DNA of 64,000 bases from Hydrogenophaga sp. (GCA_016790705.1 JAEUOT010000034.1:1-64000); one strand, 5' to 3'. Shown: positions 44,925 to 54,441, counted from the first letter of the stretch. Program-made: numbers and translations. Notes: generated by a model from the sequence alone, not told the origin.

Positions 44925-46133
44925 ATGTCGCTCGATGTGCCCGACCGTTTCCACCGCCCGCCGCCCCTGGCGGCCGAGGCCTGGCGCGACCCGCTGGCCC
45001 TGCTGCTGGCGTCCACGGGCGAGGGCATCTACGGTGTGGACCTCGACGGCCGCTGCGTGTTCATCAATCCGGCCGGCGCCGAGATGATCGGCTACGCGCC
45101 GGAGGCGCTGTTCGGGCAGAACATGCACGAGATCACGCACCACACGCGGGCGGACGGATCGGCCTACCCGGAGCAGGAGTGCCCCATCTTCAATGCCTTC
45201 CGCCAGGGTCTGCCCTGCCGCATCGACAGCGAGCTGTTCTGGCGCCGTGACGGCAGCAGCTTTCCGGTCGAGTATTCGAGCCACCCCATCCTGGACGGCG
45301 GTCAGGTGCGCGGCGCGGTGGTCACCTTTGTCGATATCACCGAGCGCCGGCGCGCCGCCGATGCGCTGCAGCGCGCCAAGGCGGAACTGGAGGAGCGGGT
45401 GGCCGAACGCACCCGGGCCCTGAGCACGGCGCTGCAACAGGTGCGCGAGCTGGCGGCCCGCGCCGAGGCCGTGCGCGAAGAGGAGCGCACGCGCATCGCG
45501 CGCGAGGTGCACGACGAACTCGGCAGCCTGCTGGTGGCGCTGAAGATGGACGTCAACTGGATGGACAAGCGCCTGTCCGAACAGGGCGCGCGCAGCGCCG
45601 AGGCGGCCGAGGACATGCGCGGGCGCATGCGCTGCAAGTGCCAGAACATGAGCCGGCTGATCGAGCGCGCGGTGGACAACGTGGGCCGCATCATCACCGA
45701 CCTGCGGCCCAGCATCCTCGACCACCAGGGCCTGTGGGCGGCGCTGGAATGGCAGGCGCAGGAGTTCGTCGCGTCGGCCGAGCTGCTGCTGGACTGGCGC
45801 ATGAACGTGGACGAGACGCTGGAGCTGCCCGAGCCGGTGGCGATGGCGGTGTTTCGCATCTTCCAGGAGATGCTCAGCAACGTGGGCCGCCACGCGCGGG
45901 CCAGCCAGCTGCGCATCGCCATTGGCGCCGAGGGCGGCGAACTGACGCTGGAAGTGCAGGACGACGGCGTGGGCGCACCCGCGCAGGCCTTCGAGGCCAG
46001 CGACGCCTGGGGCGTGATGGGCATGCGCGAGCGGGCGCGCCACTTCGGTGGTGTCGTGCACATCGCCAGCACGCCGGGGCAGGGCACCACCATGCGCCTG
46101 CGCCTGGCGCTGCCGGCCGGAGCAGCGCCATGA
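44925..46133 (+). CDS. soluble PAS-domain sensor histidine kinase (HisKA_3 family)
   Basis: 402 residues. A PAS domain spans about 22-130 (GEGIYGVDLDGRCVFINPAGAEMIGY...SFPVEYSSHPI), followed by a coiled coil, the dimerisation/phosphoacceptor helix with His in EERTRIAREVHDELGSLLV, and a HATPase_c domain (VFRIFQEMLSNVGRHARAS, DDGVG, GVMGMRERA). No transmembrane helix, so it senses a cytosolic signal. Translationally coupled (ATGA) to the next gene. Placed immediately upstream of the cyanate operon, which it probably controls. Confidence 0.9.
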   Translation: MSLDVPDRFHRPPPLAAEAWRDPLALLLASTGEGIYGVDLDGRCVFINPAGAEMIGYAPEALFGQNMHEITHHTRADGSAYPEQECPIFNAFRQGLPCRIDSELFWRRDGSSFPVEYSSHPILDGGQVRGAVVTFVDITERRRAADALQRAKAELEERVAERTRALSTALQQVRELAARAEAVREEERTRIAREVHDELGSLLVALKMDVNWMDKRLSEQGARSAEAAEDMRGRMRCKCQNMSRLIERAVDNVGRIITDLRPSILDHQGLWAALEWQAQEFVASAELLLDWRMNVDETLELPEPVAMAVFRIFQEMLSNVGRHARASQLRIAIGAEGGELTLEVQDDGVGAPAQAFEASDAWGVMGMRERARHFGGVVHIASTPGQGTTMRLRLALPAGAAP

Positions 46134-46804
46134 ACGGTGTGGTCAGCGCCACGCTGCGCGTGCTCATCGGCGACGACCACCGCATCGTGCGCGAAGGCCT
46201 CAAGCAGGTGCTGGCCGACGCGCCCGACGTGCAGGTGGTGGCCGAGGCGCAGACCGGGCTGGAGGTGCTGCAGCAGGTGAGTGATCTTCGCGGTCGCGAG
46301 GGGCTCGACCTCGTGCTGCTGGACATCGCCCTGCCGGGCATGGACGGGCTGGACGTGCTGCAGACCCTCAAGCGCGAGCACCCGAAGCTGCCGGTGCTCA
46401 TGCTCAGCACCTACCCGGAGAAACAGTACGCGGTGCGCTGCATCAAGCTCGGCGCCAGCGGTTATCTCAACAAGAGCGCCGACCCCGACGACATGCTGGC
46501 CGCCGTGCGCAAGGTGGCGGCGGGCGGCGTGTACCTCACGCCCACCACGGCCGAGGCGCTGGCGGCGGCTGTGGGGCAGCGCAGCGCGCAGGCCGGGCCG
46601 GAAGCGCTCTCGCACCGCGAGCACCAGGTCTACCGCCTGCTCACGCAGGGCCTGACGGTGAGCGAAATTGGTGCGCAGCTCGGACTGGCGCCCAACACGG
46701 TGAGCACCTACCGGGTGCGCATCCTCGAAAAGACCGGCACGAAGAACGACGTCGAGTTGGCGCTGTACGCCCAGCGCCATGCGCAAGGCCGTTCGCCCGA
46801 CTGA
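46130..46804 (+). CDS. NarL/FixJ-family response regulator
   Basis: 224 residues from the ATG at 46130. The receiver domain contains the acidic pair IGDDH, phospho-acceptor Asp in LVLLDIALPGMDG, Ser/Thr in LMLSTYP and Lys in YLNKSA. The LuxR-type HTH is LTVSEIGAQLGLAPNTVSTYRVRIL. Partner of the preceding kinase. A perfect 18-bp palindrome 24 bases past its stop, just ahead of the transporter operon, is the likely binding site. Confidence 0.92.
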   Translation: MNGVVSATLRVLIGDDHRIVREGLKQVLADAPDVQVVAEAQTGLEVLQQVSDLRGREGLDLVLLDIALPGMDGLDVLQTLKREHPKLPVLMLSTYPEKQYAVRCIKLGASGYLNKSADPDDMLAAVRKVAAGGVYLTPTTAEALAAAVGQRSAQAGPEALSHREHQVYRLLTQGLTVSEIGAQLGLAPNTVSTYRVRILEKTGTKNDVELALYAQRHAQGRSPD

Positions 46805-46827
46805 AAACCGGTCGATGCGGCCGCATT

Positions 46828-46845
46828 TGTAGGGCCAGCCCTACA
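46828..46845. promoter_or_regulatory. 18-bp palindrome upstream of the cyanate operon, candidate response-regulator site
   Basis: TGTAGGGC-CA-GCCCTACA has perfect 8-bp arms. It lies in the 147-bp space between the response regulator and the substrate-binding protein gene, about 107 bases upstream of that ATG, a usual place for an activator of the NarL/FixJ type. Confidence 0.65.
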
Positions 46846-46951
46846 GCGCATCGTGAGGCCGTGCGCGAAATGCATTCGATGGACGCCGAGGGCCCGCAAC
46901 TGGCCCGCCGCTTGCAAAGACAGCGCATCTTCCACTCCCGAGGTGCCTGCC

Positions 46952-48358
46952 ATGTCCGAGTTCTTCGACCCCTACAACGCCGATCGTCCGCTGATGATGA
47001 AGTGCAGCTGCGGGCGCGACCACACGGTGGCCGATCACCATGCCGAAGTGGCCGCCGACGACGCCGCGCGCGAGCTGCGGGCGCGCAGCGAGACCGCCGA
47101 GTTCGAGGCCTACAGCAACGAGTTCATCGAGGCCACGCTGGTCAAGGCCCTGTTCCCGCACGACGAGGTGCGCCGCCGCTTCCTTCGCGCCGTCGGCAAG
47201 GGCACGGCCATGGCCGCCATCTCCAGCGTGTTACCCATCACCAGCCTGCAGGCCATGGCGCAGGAGAAGCAGGGCGCGCTGGAGAAGACCGACCTGAAGA
47301 TCGGCTTCATCCCGATCACCTGCGCCACGCCGCTGATCATGGCCCACCCCCTGGGCTTCTACAAGAAACAGGGCCTGAACGTCGAGGTCACCAAGACGGC
47401 GGGCTGGGCGCTGGTGCGCGACAAGGTCCTCAACAAGGAATACGACGCCTCGCACTTCCTCTCGCCGATGCCACTGGCCATCAGCCTGGGCCTGGGCAGC
47501 AACGCCACGCCCACCAACGTCGCCACGGTGCAGAACATCAACGGCCAGGCCATCACGCTGGCGCTCAAGCACAAGGACAACCGCGACCCGAAGAACTGGA
47601 AGGGCTTCAAGTTCGGCATCCCCTTCGACTATTCGATGCACAACTTCCTGCTGCGCTACTACCTGGCCGAGAACGGGATCAACCCCGACACTGACGTGCA
47701 GCTGCGCGTGATCCCGCCGGCCGAGATGGTGGCCAACCTGCGCGCCGGCAACATCGACGGCTTCCTCGGCCCCGACCCCTTCAACCAGCGCGCGGTGTTC
47801 GACGAGGTCGGCTTCATCCACGTGCTGACCAAGGACCTCTGGAACGGCCACCCCTGCTGCGCCTTCGGCACCACCACCGAATTCATCCAGAAGAACCCCA
47901 ACACCTTCGCGGCGCTGTACCGCGCGGTGCTCACGGCCGCTGCCATGGCGCGCCAGCCGAAGAACCGCGAGCTGATCGCCAAGGTCATCTCGCCGGCCCA
48001 GTACCTCAACCAGCCCGAGGCCGTGCTCACCCAGGTGCTCACCGGCAAGTTCGCCGATGGCCTGGGCAAGGTGCAGAACGTGCCCGACCGCGCCGACTTC
48101 GACCCCATGCCCTGGCAGAGCATGGCCGTCTGGATGCTCACGCAGATGAAGCGCTGGGGCTACATCAAGGGCGACGTGAACTACCAGCAGGTGGCCGAGA
48201 AGGTGTTCATGATCACCGACGCGCGCAAGCACATGAAGGACCTGGGCATGGAGTTCAAGGCCGGCCCGACCTACACGAAGCACACCATCATGGGCAAGGA
48301 GTTCGACCCCGCCAAGGCCGACGCCTACCTCAAGAGCTTCGCGATCTCGAAGGCCTGA
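46952..48358 (+). CDS. cynA: ABC transporter substrate-binding protein, NrtA/CynA type
   Basis: 468 residues from the ATG at 46952. A twin-arginine-like export signal (RRRFLRAVGKGTAMAAISS...LQAMAQ) starts only near residue 74. The preceding segment is hydrophilic with CSCGRDH, an N-terminal extension before the Tat signal. The mature part is the nitrate/sulfonate/bicarbonate-binding fold (LKIGFIPITCATPLIMAHPLGFYKKQGL, FKFGIPFDYSMHNFLLRYYL, FLGPDPFNQRAV). The linked cyanase points to cyanate as substrate. Nitrate or bicarbonate cannot be excluded from this protein alone. Confidence 0.82.
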   Translation: MSEFFDPYNADRPLMMKCSCGRDHTVADHHAEVAADDAARELRARSETAEFEAYSNEFIEATLVKALFPHDEVRRRFLRAVGKGTAMAAISSVLPITSLQAMAQEKQGALEKTDLKIGFIPITCATPLIMAHPLGFYKKQGLNVEVTKTAGWALVRDKVLNKEYDASHFLSPMPLAISLGLGSNATPTNVATVQNINGQAITLALKHKDNRDPKNWKGFKFGIPFDYSMHNFLLRYYLAENGINPDTDVQLRVIPPAEMVANLRAGNIDGFLGPDPFNQRAVFDEVGFIHVLTKDLWNGHPCCAFGTTTEFIQKNPNTFAALYRAVLTAAAMARQPKNRELIAKVISPAQYLNQPEAVLTQVLTGKFADGLGKVQNVPDRADFDPMPWQSMAVWMLTQMKRWGYIKGDVNYQQVAEKVFMITDARKHMKDLGMEFKAGPTYTKHTIMGKEFDPAKADAYLKSFAISKA

Positions 48359-48360
48359 CC

Positions 48361-49224
48361 ATGAAATCCGTCAGCCTCAATCTGCGCGCGGCGGTGGTCT
48401 CGCTGCTGCTGCTGGTGTGCGTCATCGGCGCCTGGCAGCTGGCGACCACCGGCCCCTCGGTCGGTGGTTCGTCGGCCGGCATGACGGCCGACGAAATCGA
48501 GTACGCCAAGATGATGGGCAAGGACCCCGGTGCCACCAAGAGCACCGGCTTCCCGCCACCCACCGAGGTCGGCAAGGCCATCTGGGCGCAGTTGGCCGAT
48601 CCCTTCTACGACAAGGGCCCCAACGACAAGGGCATCGGCATCCAGCTCGCGCATTCGCTGATGCGCGTGGGCCTGGGCTACGGGCTGGCCATGCTGGTGG
48701 CCATCCCGCTGGGCTTCCTGATCGGCATGTCGCCTCTGATGCAGAAGGCGCTCGACCCCTTCGTGCAGGTCCTCAAGCCGATCAGCCCGCTGGCCTGGAT
48801 GCCGCTGGCGCTCTACGCGCTCAAGGACTCCGACATCAGCGGCATCTTCGTGATCTTCATCTGCTCGGTCTGGCCGATGCTGATCAACACCGCGTTCGGC
48901 GTGGCCTCGGTCAAGCGCGACTGGCTCAACGTCGCCGCCACGCTGGAGGTCAGCCCGCTGCGCAAGGCCTTCCAGGTCATCCTGCCCGCCGCCGCGCCCA
49001 CCATCCTGACCGGCATGCGCATCAGCATGGGCATCGCCTGGCTGGTCATCGTCGCGGCCGAGATGCTGGTCGGCGGCACCGGCGTCGGCTACTTCGTGTG
49101 GAACGAGTGGAACAACCTCTCGCTGACCAACGTGATCTTTGCGGTGCTGCTCATCGGCGTGGTCGGCATGCTGCTGGACCTGATGTTCGCCCGGCTGCAG
49201 AAGGCGGTGACCTATGTGGAGTGA
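48361..49224 (+). CDS. cynB: ABC transporter permease, NrtB/CynB type
   Basis: 287 residues with a signal-anchor helix followed, after a ~70-residue periplasmic segment, by five or six membrane helices and the permease EAA-like loop (AATLEVSPLRKAFQVILPAAAPTILTGMRISMG). It starts 3 bases after the substrate-binding gene and overlaps the ATPase gene by 11 bases. BPD_transp_1 family of the nitrate/cyanate/taurine group. Confidence 0.87.
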   Translation: MKSVSLNLRAAVVSLLLLVCVIGAWQLATTGPSVGGSSAGMTADEIEYAKMMGKDPGATKSTGFPPPTEVGKAIWAQLADPFYDKGPNDKGIGIQLAHSLMRVGLGYGLAMLVAIPLGFLIGMSPLMQKALDPFVQVLKPISPLAWMPLALYALKDSDISGIFVIFICSVWPMLINTAFGVASVKRDWLNVAATLEVSPLRKAFQVILPAAAPTILTGMRISMGIAWLVIVAAEMLVGGTGVGYFVWNEWNNLSLTNVIFAVLLIGVVGMLLDLMFARLQKAVTYVE

Positions 49225-50089
49225 CGCCAACGTCCGCGAACACGCGGCCATGGTGGCCCCGGTCGCGGCCACCCCAACCGAGAAAGTCCGTCCCATGCCC
49301 GCCTTCCTCCAGGTCGAACAACTCTCCAAGGCCTACCACCCGGCCAAGCCGGTGTTCGCCGACGTCTCTTTCGAGATCGCGCAGGGCGAGTTCGTCTGCA
49401 TCATCGGCCACAGCGGCTGCGGAAAGACCACCATCCTCAACGTGCTCGCGGGGCTCGACACCGCCACCAGCGGCCTGTGTTTCATGGACGGCCGCGAGAT
49501 CGCCGGTCCCAGCCTGGAGCGTGGCGTGGTGTTCCAGAGTCACGCGCTCATGCCCTGGCTGACCGTGCGGCAGAACATTGCGTTTGCCGTCAAGTCGCGC
49601 TGGCCGGAATGGAAGACGCCACAGGTCAACGTGCACGTCGAGAAGTTCGTCGGCATGGTCGGCCTGGCGCACGCCATCGACAAGAAGCCCAGCCAGCTCT
49701 CGGGCGGCATGAAGCAGCGCGTGGGCATTGCGCGCGCCTTCGCCATCCAGCCCAAGATGCTGCTGCTCGACGAGCCCTTCGGCGCACTGGACGCGCTCAC
49801 CCGCGGCACCATCCAGGACGAACTGATGGGCATCGTGCGCGAGACGCAGCAGACCGTCTTCATGATCACCCACGACGTGGACGAAGCCATCCTGCTGGCC
49901 GACCGCATCCTGCTCATGACCAACGGCCAGGAGACCGGGCAGGGCTACCGGCCCGGCGGCATGGCCGAGGTGGTGGTCAACCCGCTGCCGCGCAGCCGCA
50001 CGCGCACGCAGCTTCACCACCTGGATGGCTACTACGACCTGCGCAACCACATCGTGGACTTTCTGGTTTCACGCGCGAAAGCCCACTGA
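49214..50089 (+). CDS. cynD: ABC transporter ATP-binding protein, NrtD/CynD type
   Basis: 291 residues. Walker A GHSGCGKTT, Q-loop FQSHALMPWLTV, signature LSGGMKQRVGIARA, Walker B LLLDEPFGALD and the switch His in ITHDVDEA are all present. The first ~27 residues precede the ABC domain, and an internal ATG at 49295 (MPAFLQVEQL) is an alternative start. Single nucleotide-binding domain without the NrtC solute-binding fusion. Confidence 0.9.
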   Translation: MWSDANVREHAAMVAPVAATPTEKVRPMPAFLQVEQLSKAYHPAKPVFADVSFEIAQGEFVCIIGHSGCGKTTILNVLAGLDTATSGLCFMDGREIAGPSLERGVVFQSHALMPWLTVRQNIAFAVKSRWPEWKTPQVNVHVEKFVGMVGLAHAIDKKPSQLSGGMKQRVGIARAFAIQPKMLLLDEPFGALDALTRGTIQDELMGIVRETQQTVFMITHDVDEAILLADRILLMTNGQETGQGYRPGGMAEVVVNPLPRSRTRTQLHHLDGYYDLRNHIVDFLVSRAKAH

Positions 50090-50127
50090 CCCTTTTCCCT
50101 TCATCAAAACCCCCGAGGCAACACACC

Positions 50128-50571
50128 ATGAGCCGACTCGACGTCACCGAAAAGATCATCTCCACCAAAGTCAGCAAGGGCCTGAGCTGGGCCGATGTGG
50201 CCAAGAAGGTGGGCCAGTCCAAGGAATGGACCACGGCCCTGTGCCTGGGCCAGATGACCGCCACACCGGCGCAGGCCAAGGCGGTGGGCAAGATCTTCGG
50301 CCTCACGGCCGAGGAGCAGAAGTGGCTCATGGTCGTGCCCTACAAAGGCTCGCTGCCCACCACCGTGCCGACCGACCCGCTGATCTACCGCTTCTACGAA
50401 CTGGTCAGCGTCTACGGCACCACCTTCAAGGAGCTGATCCACGAAGAGTTCGGCGACGGCATCATGAGCGCCATCGACTTCAAGATGGACCTGCAACGCC
50501 AGCCCGACCCCAACGGTGACCGCGTGAACATCGTCATGTCGGGCAAGTTCCTGCCGTACAAGCAGTACTGA
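50128..50571 (+). CDS. cynS: cyanate hydratase (cyanase)
   Basis: 147 residues, near the 156 of E. coli CynS. It converts cyanate and bicarbonate to ammonia and CO2 via carbamate, as a decamer. Catalytic Arg88, Glu91 and Ser114 (YRFYELVSVYG, GIMSAIDF) align with Arg96/Glu99/Ser122 of E. coli with constant offset. An N-terminal HTH-like domain (GLSWADVAKKVGQSKEWT) precedes the catalytic domain. Last gene of the transporter operon, 38 bases after the ATPase, so imported cyanate is probably used as a nitrogen source or detoxified. Confidence 0.97.
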   Translation: MSRLDVTEKIISTKVSKGLSWADVAKKVGQSKEWTTALCLGQMTATPAQAKAVGKIFGLTAEEQKWLMVVPYKGSLPTTVPTDPLIYRFYELVSVYGTTFKELIHEEFGDGIMSAIDFKMDLQRQPDPNGDRVNIVMSGKFLPYKQY

Positions 50572-50611
50572 CGGGCAGTTCAGGCCCGTTTTCATTGCCT
50601 TGCTTCAAATA

Positions 50612-50667
50612 AAAGCCTTCTTTAATATGCTGCGCTTGTTTGAAAAAAGGCTTTCATATGCCGCGCA
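50612..50667. repeat. inverted and direct repeats over the fic promoter/start
   Basis: AAAGCCTTCTTT (50612-50623) and AAAAAAGGCTTT (50643-50654) are inverted with 11 of 12 matches. CTTTAATATGCTGCGC (50620-50635) and CTTTCATATGCCGCGC (50652-50667) are direct repeats with 14 of 16 matches. The second copy carries the fic start codon. They may form an operator or an mRNA hairpin that limits translation. Confidence 0.6.
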
Positions 50668-51806
50668 TCACCGGCTCCTACGTCACGCTCACCACGCTCG
50701 GGGAGCCGGTCAAGGCCTTTGTTCCCCACCCCTTGCCGCCCAGCGCGCCGGCGTTGGCGGAGTCCGCCTGGGCTGACCGCAACCGCCGTGCCGAACTGGC
50801 GCTGGCCCGCCTGTCGGCCGTGGCGGGGCTGGTGCCTTCGGTGGACTGGCTGCTCTACAGCGCCATCCGCAAGGAGGCGCTGATGACTTCGCAGATCGAG
50901 GGCACGCAGGCCACGCTGACCGACCTGTTCGACAACGAGGCCGGGCTGGCGGTGAGCAACGACGACGACGTGGAGGAGGTCACCAACTACCTGCGCGCGT
51001 TCCGGCTGGTGCAGTCCAACCTGCGCGACCCGGCGGGGCTCCCCATCAGCGTGCGCCTGTTGTGCAACGCACACCGCCTGCTGCTCGATGGCGTGCGCGG
51101 CGCGGGCAAGCAACCCGGTGAGCTGCGCAAGTCCCAGAACTGGATTGGCGGTACCCGGCCGGGAAACGCCGAGTTCGTGCCGCCACCGGCCGAGCAGGTG
51201 CCAGCGCTGCTGGCCGATCTGGAGCGTTACATCCACTCGGCCGCCAGCGGCCTGCCGCCCTTGGTCAAGGTGGCCCTGGTGCATCAGCAGTTCGAAACCA
51301 TCCACCCGTTCCTGGACGGCAACGGGCGGATGGGGCGGCTGTTGATTGCGGCCTTGCTGGAGCACTGGGGGCTGTTGCCCGAGCCTTTGATGTACCTGAG
51401 TGGTTACCTCAAGCAGCACCAGTCGACCTACTACAGGCGCCTGTCCGATGTGCGCACCGAGGGCGATTGGGAAGCTTGGGTGGCGTTTTTCCTGGAGGGC
51501 GTTGAAGTGGCTGCCACGCAGGCCGAGCGGGACATCGTGGCGCTGGCCAGCCTGGTGGCGGCCGACCGTAGGCGGCTGCTGCAACATGCCAAGGCTGGCC
51601 CAGCCAGCTACCGCTTGTTTGAGCTACTGCCCACCATGCCACGCTTCACCGTGGAACGGGCGCGGGTGGCGCTGAACACCACCTTTCCGACCGCCAGCGC
51701 GGCGGTCAAGGTGCTGGAGGAAGTGGGCATCGTCACCGAACTTACCGGGCAGAGGAAGAACCGCAGTTTCAGTTACGCGGCCTATATCGACCGGCTCGCC
51801 GGTTGA
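50658..51806 (+). CDS. Fic-domain AMP-transferase-like protein, class II
   Basis: 382 residues from the ATG at 50658. A Fic_N-type N-terminal helical part includes the autoinhibitory motif T77-SQI-E81-G. The catalytic motif HPFLDGNGRMGRL begins at His216 and is intact (His, Asp/Asn, Arg). A C-terminal winged-helix-like segment (FTVERARVALNTTFPTASAAVKVLEEVGIV) suggests DNA binding. Class II Fic proteins transfer AMP to targets when inhibition is relieved. Target unknown. Solitary gene with repeat-rich promoter. Confidence 0.9.
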   Translation: MPRITGSYVTLTTLGEPVKAFVPHPLPPSAPALAESAWADRNRRAELALARLSAVAGLVPSVDWLLYSAIRKEALMTSQIEGTQATLTDLFDNEAGLAVSNDDDVEEVTNYLRAFRLVQSNLRDPAGLPISVRLLCNAHRLLLDGVRGAGKQPGELRKSQNWIGGTRPGNAEFVPPPAEQVPALLADLERYIHSAASGLPPLVKVALVHQQFETIHPFLDGNGRMGRLLIAALLEHWGLLPEPLMYLSGYLKQHQSTYYRRLSDVRTEGDWEAWVAFFLEGVEVAATQAERDIVALASLVAADRRRLLQHAKAGPASYRLFELLPTMPRFTVERARVALNTTFPTASAAVKVLEEVGIVTELTGQRKNRSFSYAAYIDRLAG

Positions 51807-51953
51807 GCGAACGCCTCACTCCCGCTCGAATTCCAGGTACGTCCGGCTCGCGTTGCCCAGCCAGCGGTGGTCCTGGCCGCCGATATCGGGGATCCATTTG
51901 ACCGGCTGCGGGGTCACTTGTTTGACCGCTGCGTGGACGGGCGCCACCGGCTG

Positions 51954-53261
51954 TCAGCCCGCGAGCGTCATCGGGCAGGACGTGGTCTTCACCCGCACCG
52001 TGGTCGGGCGCACCTCGTAGGGCACGGGACAGGCGTCGAGCGCCGCGCCCTGGCGCCGCGCCGCGATCTTCGCGGCGATGGTCGCGGCCTGGCGGCCGAT
52101 CGGTTCGATGTAGCGGCTGGCCTGGCCGTCGATGGTGATGCAGTCGCCCAGCGCGTGGATGCGCGGGTGGCTGGTGGCCAGCGTGGTGCCGTCCACCGCA
52201 ATGCCGTTGGCCCAGGCCAGCCCGGCGCTGGTGGCCAGGCGGTTGGGCGTGGCCAGGCCGGTGGCGGCGATCACCTGGTCGGCCAGCAGCGTCTCGCCGG
52301 TGCTCAGCGTCAGGCGCTTGCGCCCGTCCTCGTTGCTGGCCATCGCTTGCACGCCCGCGCCGCCGACGAAGCGGATCGGCAGGTCTTTCCAGGCTTCCAG
52401 CGCGGTGCGGCCGGCGGCCTGTGCGCTCCAGCGCGCCAGCGGTTCGGGCATGGGGTCGATCAGCGTGATGCGGCAGCCCGCCAGCGCCAGATCGTTGGCC
52501 AGCTCGCTGCCGATCAGGCCCGCGCCCACGATGGCCACGTGCGGCGCCACGCCCTCGGGCAAGGTGCCCGTGTCCGGCAGACCCAGGCTCTGGCGCAGCC
52601 GAAGGTAGGCGTCCAGGTGGTTGATGCGCCAGCACAGCTCGGCCGGCAGCGTGGGCGGCAGCGCCACCTGTGCGCCGTGCGCCAGCACCAGCTCGGAAAA
52701 CGGCAGCGTGCCGCGCGTGGTGCCCAGCGTCAGCGCGCGCGGGTTGACCAGCGTGGCCTGCGTCTGCGCCATCAGGCGCACGCCCAGCCGCTCGGCCGCC
52801 TGCGCGCCGGTCTCGCGCACCAGACTGCCGACGGCCAGCCGCCTGGCCAGCGCCACCGACAGCAGGGGCTTGTCGTACACATCCGCCGCGCAGGCGCTCA
52901 CCAGCGTGATCGGCAGGGTCTCGTCGAGCCCGCGCAGCGCCTCGGCCATGGCCCAGCCGGCGCGGCCACCGCCGACGATGACCACGCCCGGCGCCGGCTT
53001 GCCACCCACGCGCGCAATCGCCGCAGCGGGCCGCGCCGCCGCGCCACCGGCCGGCCGGGCCGGCGGCGTGTAGGGCGAGAAGTCCGCCTTGGTCACCTGG
53101 CACAGCGGGCAGGCCCAGTCGTCCGGAATGTCCTCGTAGCGCGTGCCCGGCGCCAGCCCGCTGTCCGGGTCGCCCTTGGCCTCGTCGTAGATCCATCCGC
53201 AGGCGTTGCAGATGTACTGGCGGAACGGGGCGTCGGTCGGCGGGGTGACGGGCAGGCTCAT
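51954..53261 (-). CDS. rubredoxin-fused FAD/NAD(P)-dependent oxidoreductase (frame may continue past an in-frame TGA to 51816)
   Basis: 435 residues. The N-terminal ~60 residues are a rubredoxin domain with CNACGW and CPLCQ iron-binding pairs. The rest is a rubredoxin-reductase-like flavoprotein with [13 protein letters not shown] and a second Rossmann segment [13 protein letters not shown], and [11 protein letters not shown]-type FAD motif. It should move electrons from NAD(P)H to rubredoxin in one chain. Beyond the TGA at 51956-51954 the same frame stays open for 45 codons with about 87% GC at third positions and ends SRTYLEFERE, so the stop may be a nonsense mutation or sequencing error. 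Last gene of the sigma-54 operon. Confidence 0.87.
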   Translation of the reverse strand: MSLPVTPPTDAPFRQYICNACGWIYDEAKGDPDSGLAPGTRYEDIPDDWACPLCQVTKADFSPYTPPARPAGGAAARPAAAIARVGGKPAPGVVIVGGGRAGWAMAEALRGLDETLPITLVSACAADVYDKPLLSVALARRLAVGSLVRETGAQAAERLGVRLMAQTQATLVNPRALTLGTTRGTLPFSELVLAHGAQVALPPTLPAELCWRINHLDAYLRLRQSLGLPDTGTLPEGVAPHVAIVGAGLIGSELANDLALAGCRITLIDPMPEPLARWSAQAAGRTALEAWKDLPIRFVGGAGVQAMASNEDGRKRLTLSTGETLLADQVIAATGLATPNRLATSAGLAWANGIAVDGTTLATSHPRIHALGDCITIDGQASRYIEPIGRQAATIAAKIAARRQGAALDACPVPYEVRPTTVRVKTTSCPMTLAG

Positions 53262-53301
53262 GGGCGGCTCACGGGCAGGCGGTGTTCGGCAATCAGGAAG
53301 C

Positions 53302-54441
53302 TCAGGCCGGCAGGGTCTCGGCGCACAGGTCGGCCGCCTGTTTGCGCAGGTGTTTGATGGCCGGTGTGACGATGGCGACGAACTGCGCCTCGCGCACCCG
53401 GCGCTGCACGTCCGAACACATCAGGTAGCCGCGCGCGCCCTGGTGCATGAGCGCCGCGTTGGCCGCGCGCAGGCACAGCTCGCCGCCGGCCAGCCGGGCG
53501 TTGACCACGTCCAGGAAAAACGCGTCCGACGGGTCGTAGGGCGTCTCGCACAGCTTGGCCACCGAGCCCACCAGATCGTCCAGCTCGGCCTGCAACTGAT
53601 CCGGCCGGTCGTCCAGGAACTGGTTCACGTGGCCGAGCTGGTCCTCCACTTTCCACATGCTGTCGATGGCGCCCTGGATGATGCCGGCCGCGATGCCGCA
53701 CTGCAGCAGCAGGAAGGCGCCGCGGATGCGCTTGAGGTAAGGCAGGCAGGGGTCGGCCAGCATGTCGCTGGCACCGATGAACACGTCCTTGCACTGCACT
53801 GCGAAAGTGGCCGTACCCTCCATGCCCGAGAACTTCGGGCAGTGCTTGAGCGTCACGCCCGGCGCGTTGCACGGCAGCATGAACATGATCTCGCTGCCCG
53901 GGCCCTTGCCCTCCACCGCCGCCACCGTGCCCAGGCTGTGCTCGGGCGCCAGGTTGCTCACCCAGGGCAGCGTGCCGTTGACGAGGTAACCGCCCTCCAC
54001 CGGCGTGGCCTTGAGCAGCAGCTTCTCGATGCCGGCAAAGCCCTTCATCGGGTTGGACATGCCGGTCGCACCCATGATCTCGCCGGCCAGGTGGCGCTGC
54101 AGGCGCTCGCCGTTCATGGCCGGGTTCTCCGAGCCGAACAGGTACAGCGCCGACACCGCCTGCTGCCACATCAGGAAGGACGAGGCCCCGCAGACCTTGC
54201 CCACCTCGGCCATGGCCAGGATCGCGGTCACGTAGTTGCCGGGGCGGCCCGGCTGGTCGATGTGGGCGCTCATCGCCCCCATGCGCGCCAACTGTTGCAG
54301 CAGGTCGATGGGATAGGCGCCTTCGTCGATGGCCTGGGCGCGCTCGGCCAACGGCCCCTGCGCAACGGCCCGCACGGCGGAGAGCAGGTCCTCGGTCTGG
54401 GCGGCGGCGGAAACGTCGGCGGGCATGTCGGCGGGGTTCAT
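53302..54441 (-). CDS. acyl-CoA dehydrogenase-family flavoprotein
   Basis: 379 residues with the acyl-CoA dehydrogenase three-part layout ([25 protein letters not shown], then [28 protein letters not shown], and helical C-terminus [27 protein letters not shown]). The C-terminus lacks the usual RD...G/E nucleotide-binding signature of classical dehydrogenases, so substrate and chemistry are open. An oxygenase fed by the rubredoxin-flavoprotein is possible. Third gene of the sulfurtransferase operon. Confidence 0.82.
   Translation of the reverse strand: MNPADMPADVSAAAQTEDLLSAVRAVAQGPLAERAQAIDEGAYPIDLLQQLARMGAMSAHIDQPGRPGNYVTAILAMAEVGKVCGASSFLMWQQAVSALYLFGSENPAMNGERLQRHLAGEIMGATGMSNPMKGFAGIEKLLLKATPVEGGYLVNGTLPWVSNLAPEHSLGTVAAVEGKGPGSEIMFMLPCNAPGVTLKHCPKFSGMEGTATFAVQCKDVFIGASDMLADPCLPYLKRIRGAFLLLQCGIAAGIIQGAIDSMWKVEDQLGHVNQFLDDRPDQLQAELDDLVGSVAKLCETPYDPSDAFFLDVVNARLAGGELCLRAANAALMHQGARGYLMCSDVQRRVREAQFVAIVTPAIKHLRKQAADLCAETLPA

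Noticed and set aside
51769-53196. Alternative minus-strand frame over the rubredoxin-FAD gene
   Set aside because: It is Arg/Gly/Ala-rich out-of-frame translation, and the other frame has rubredoxin and FAD motifs.
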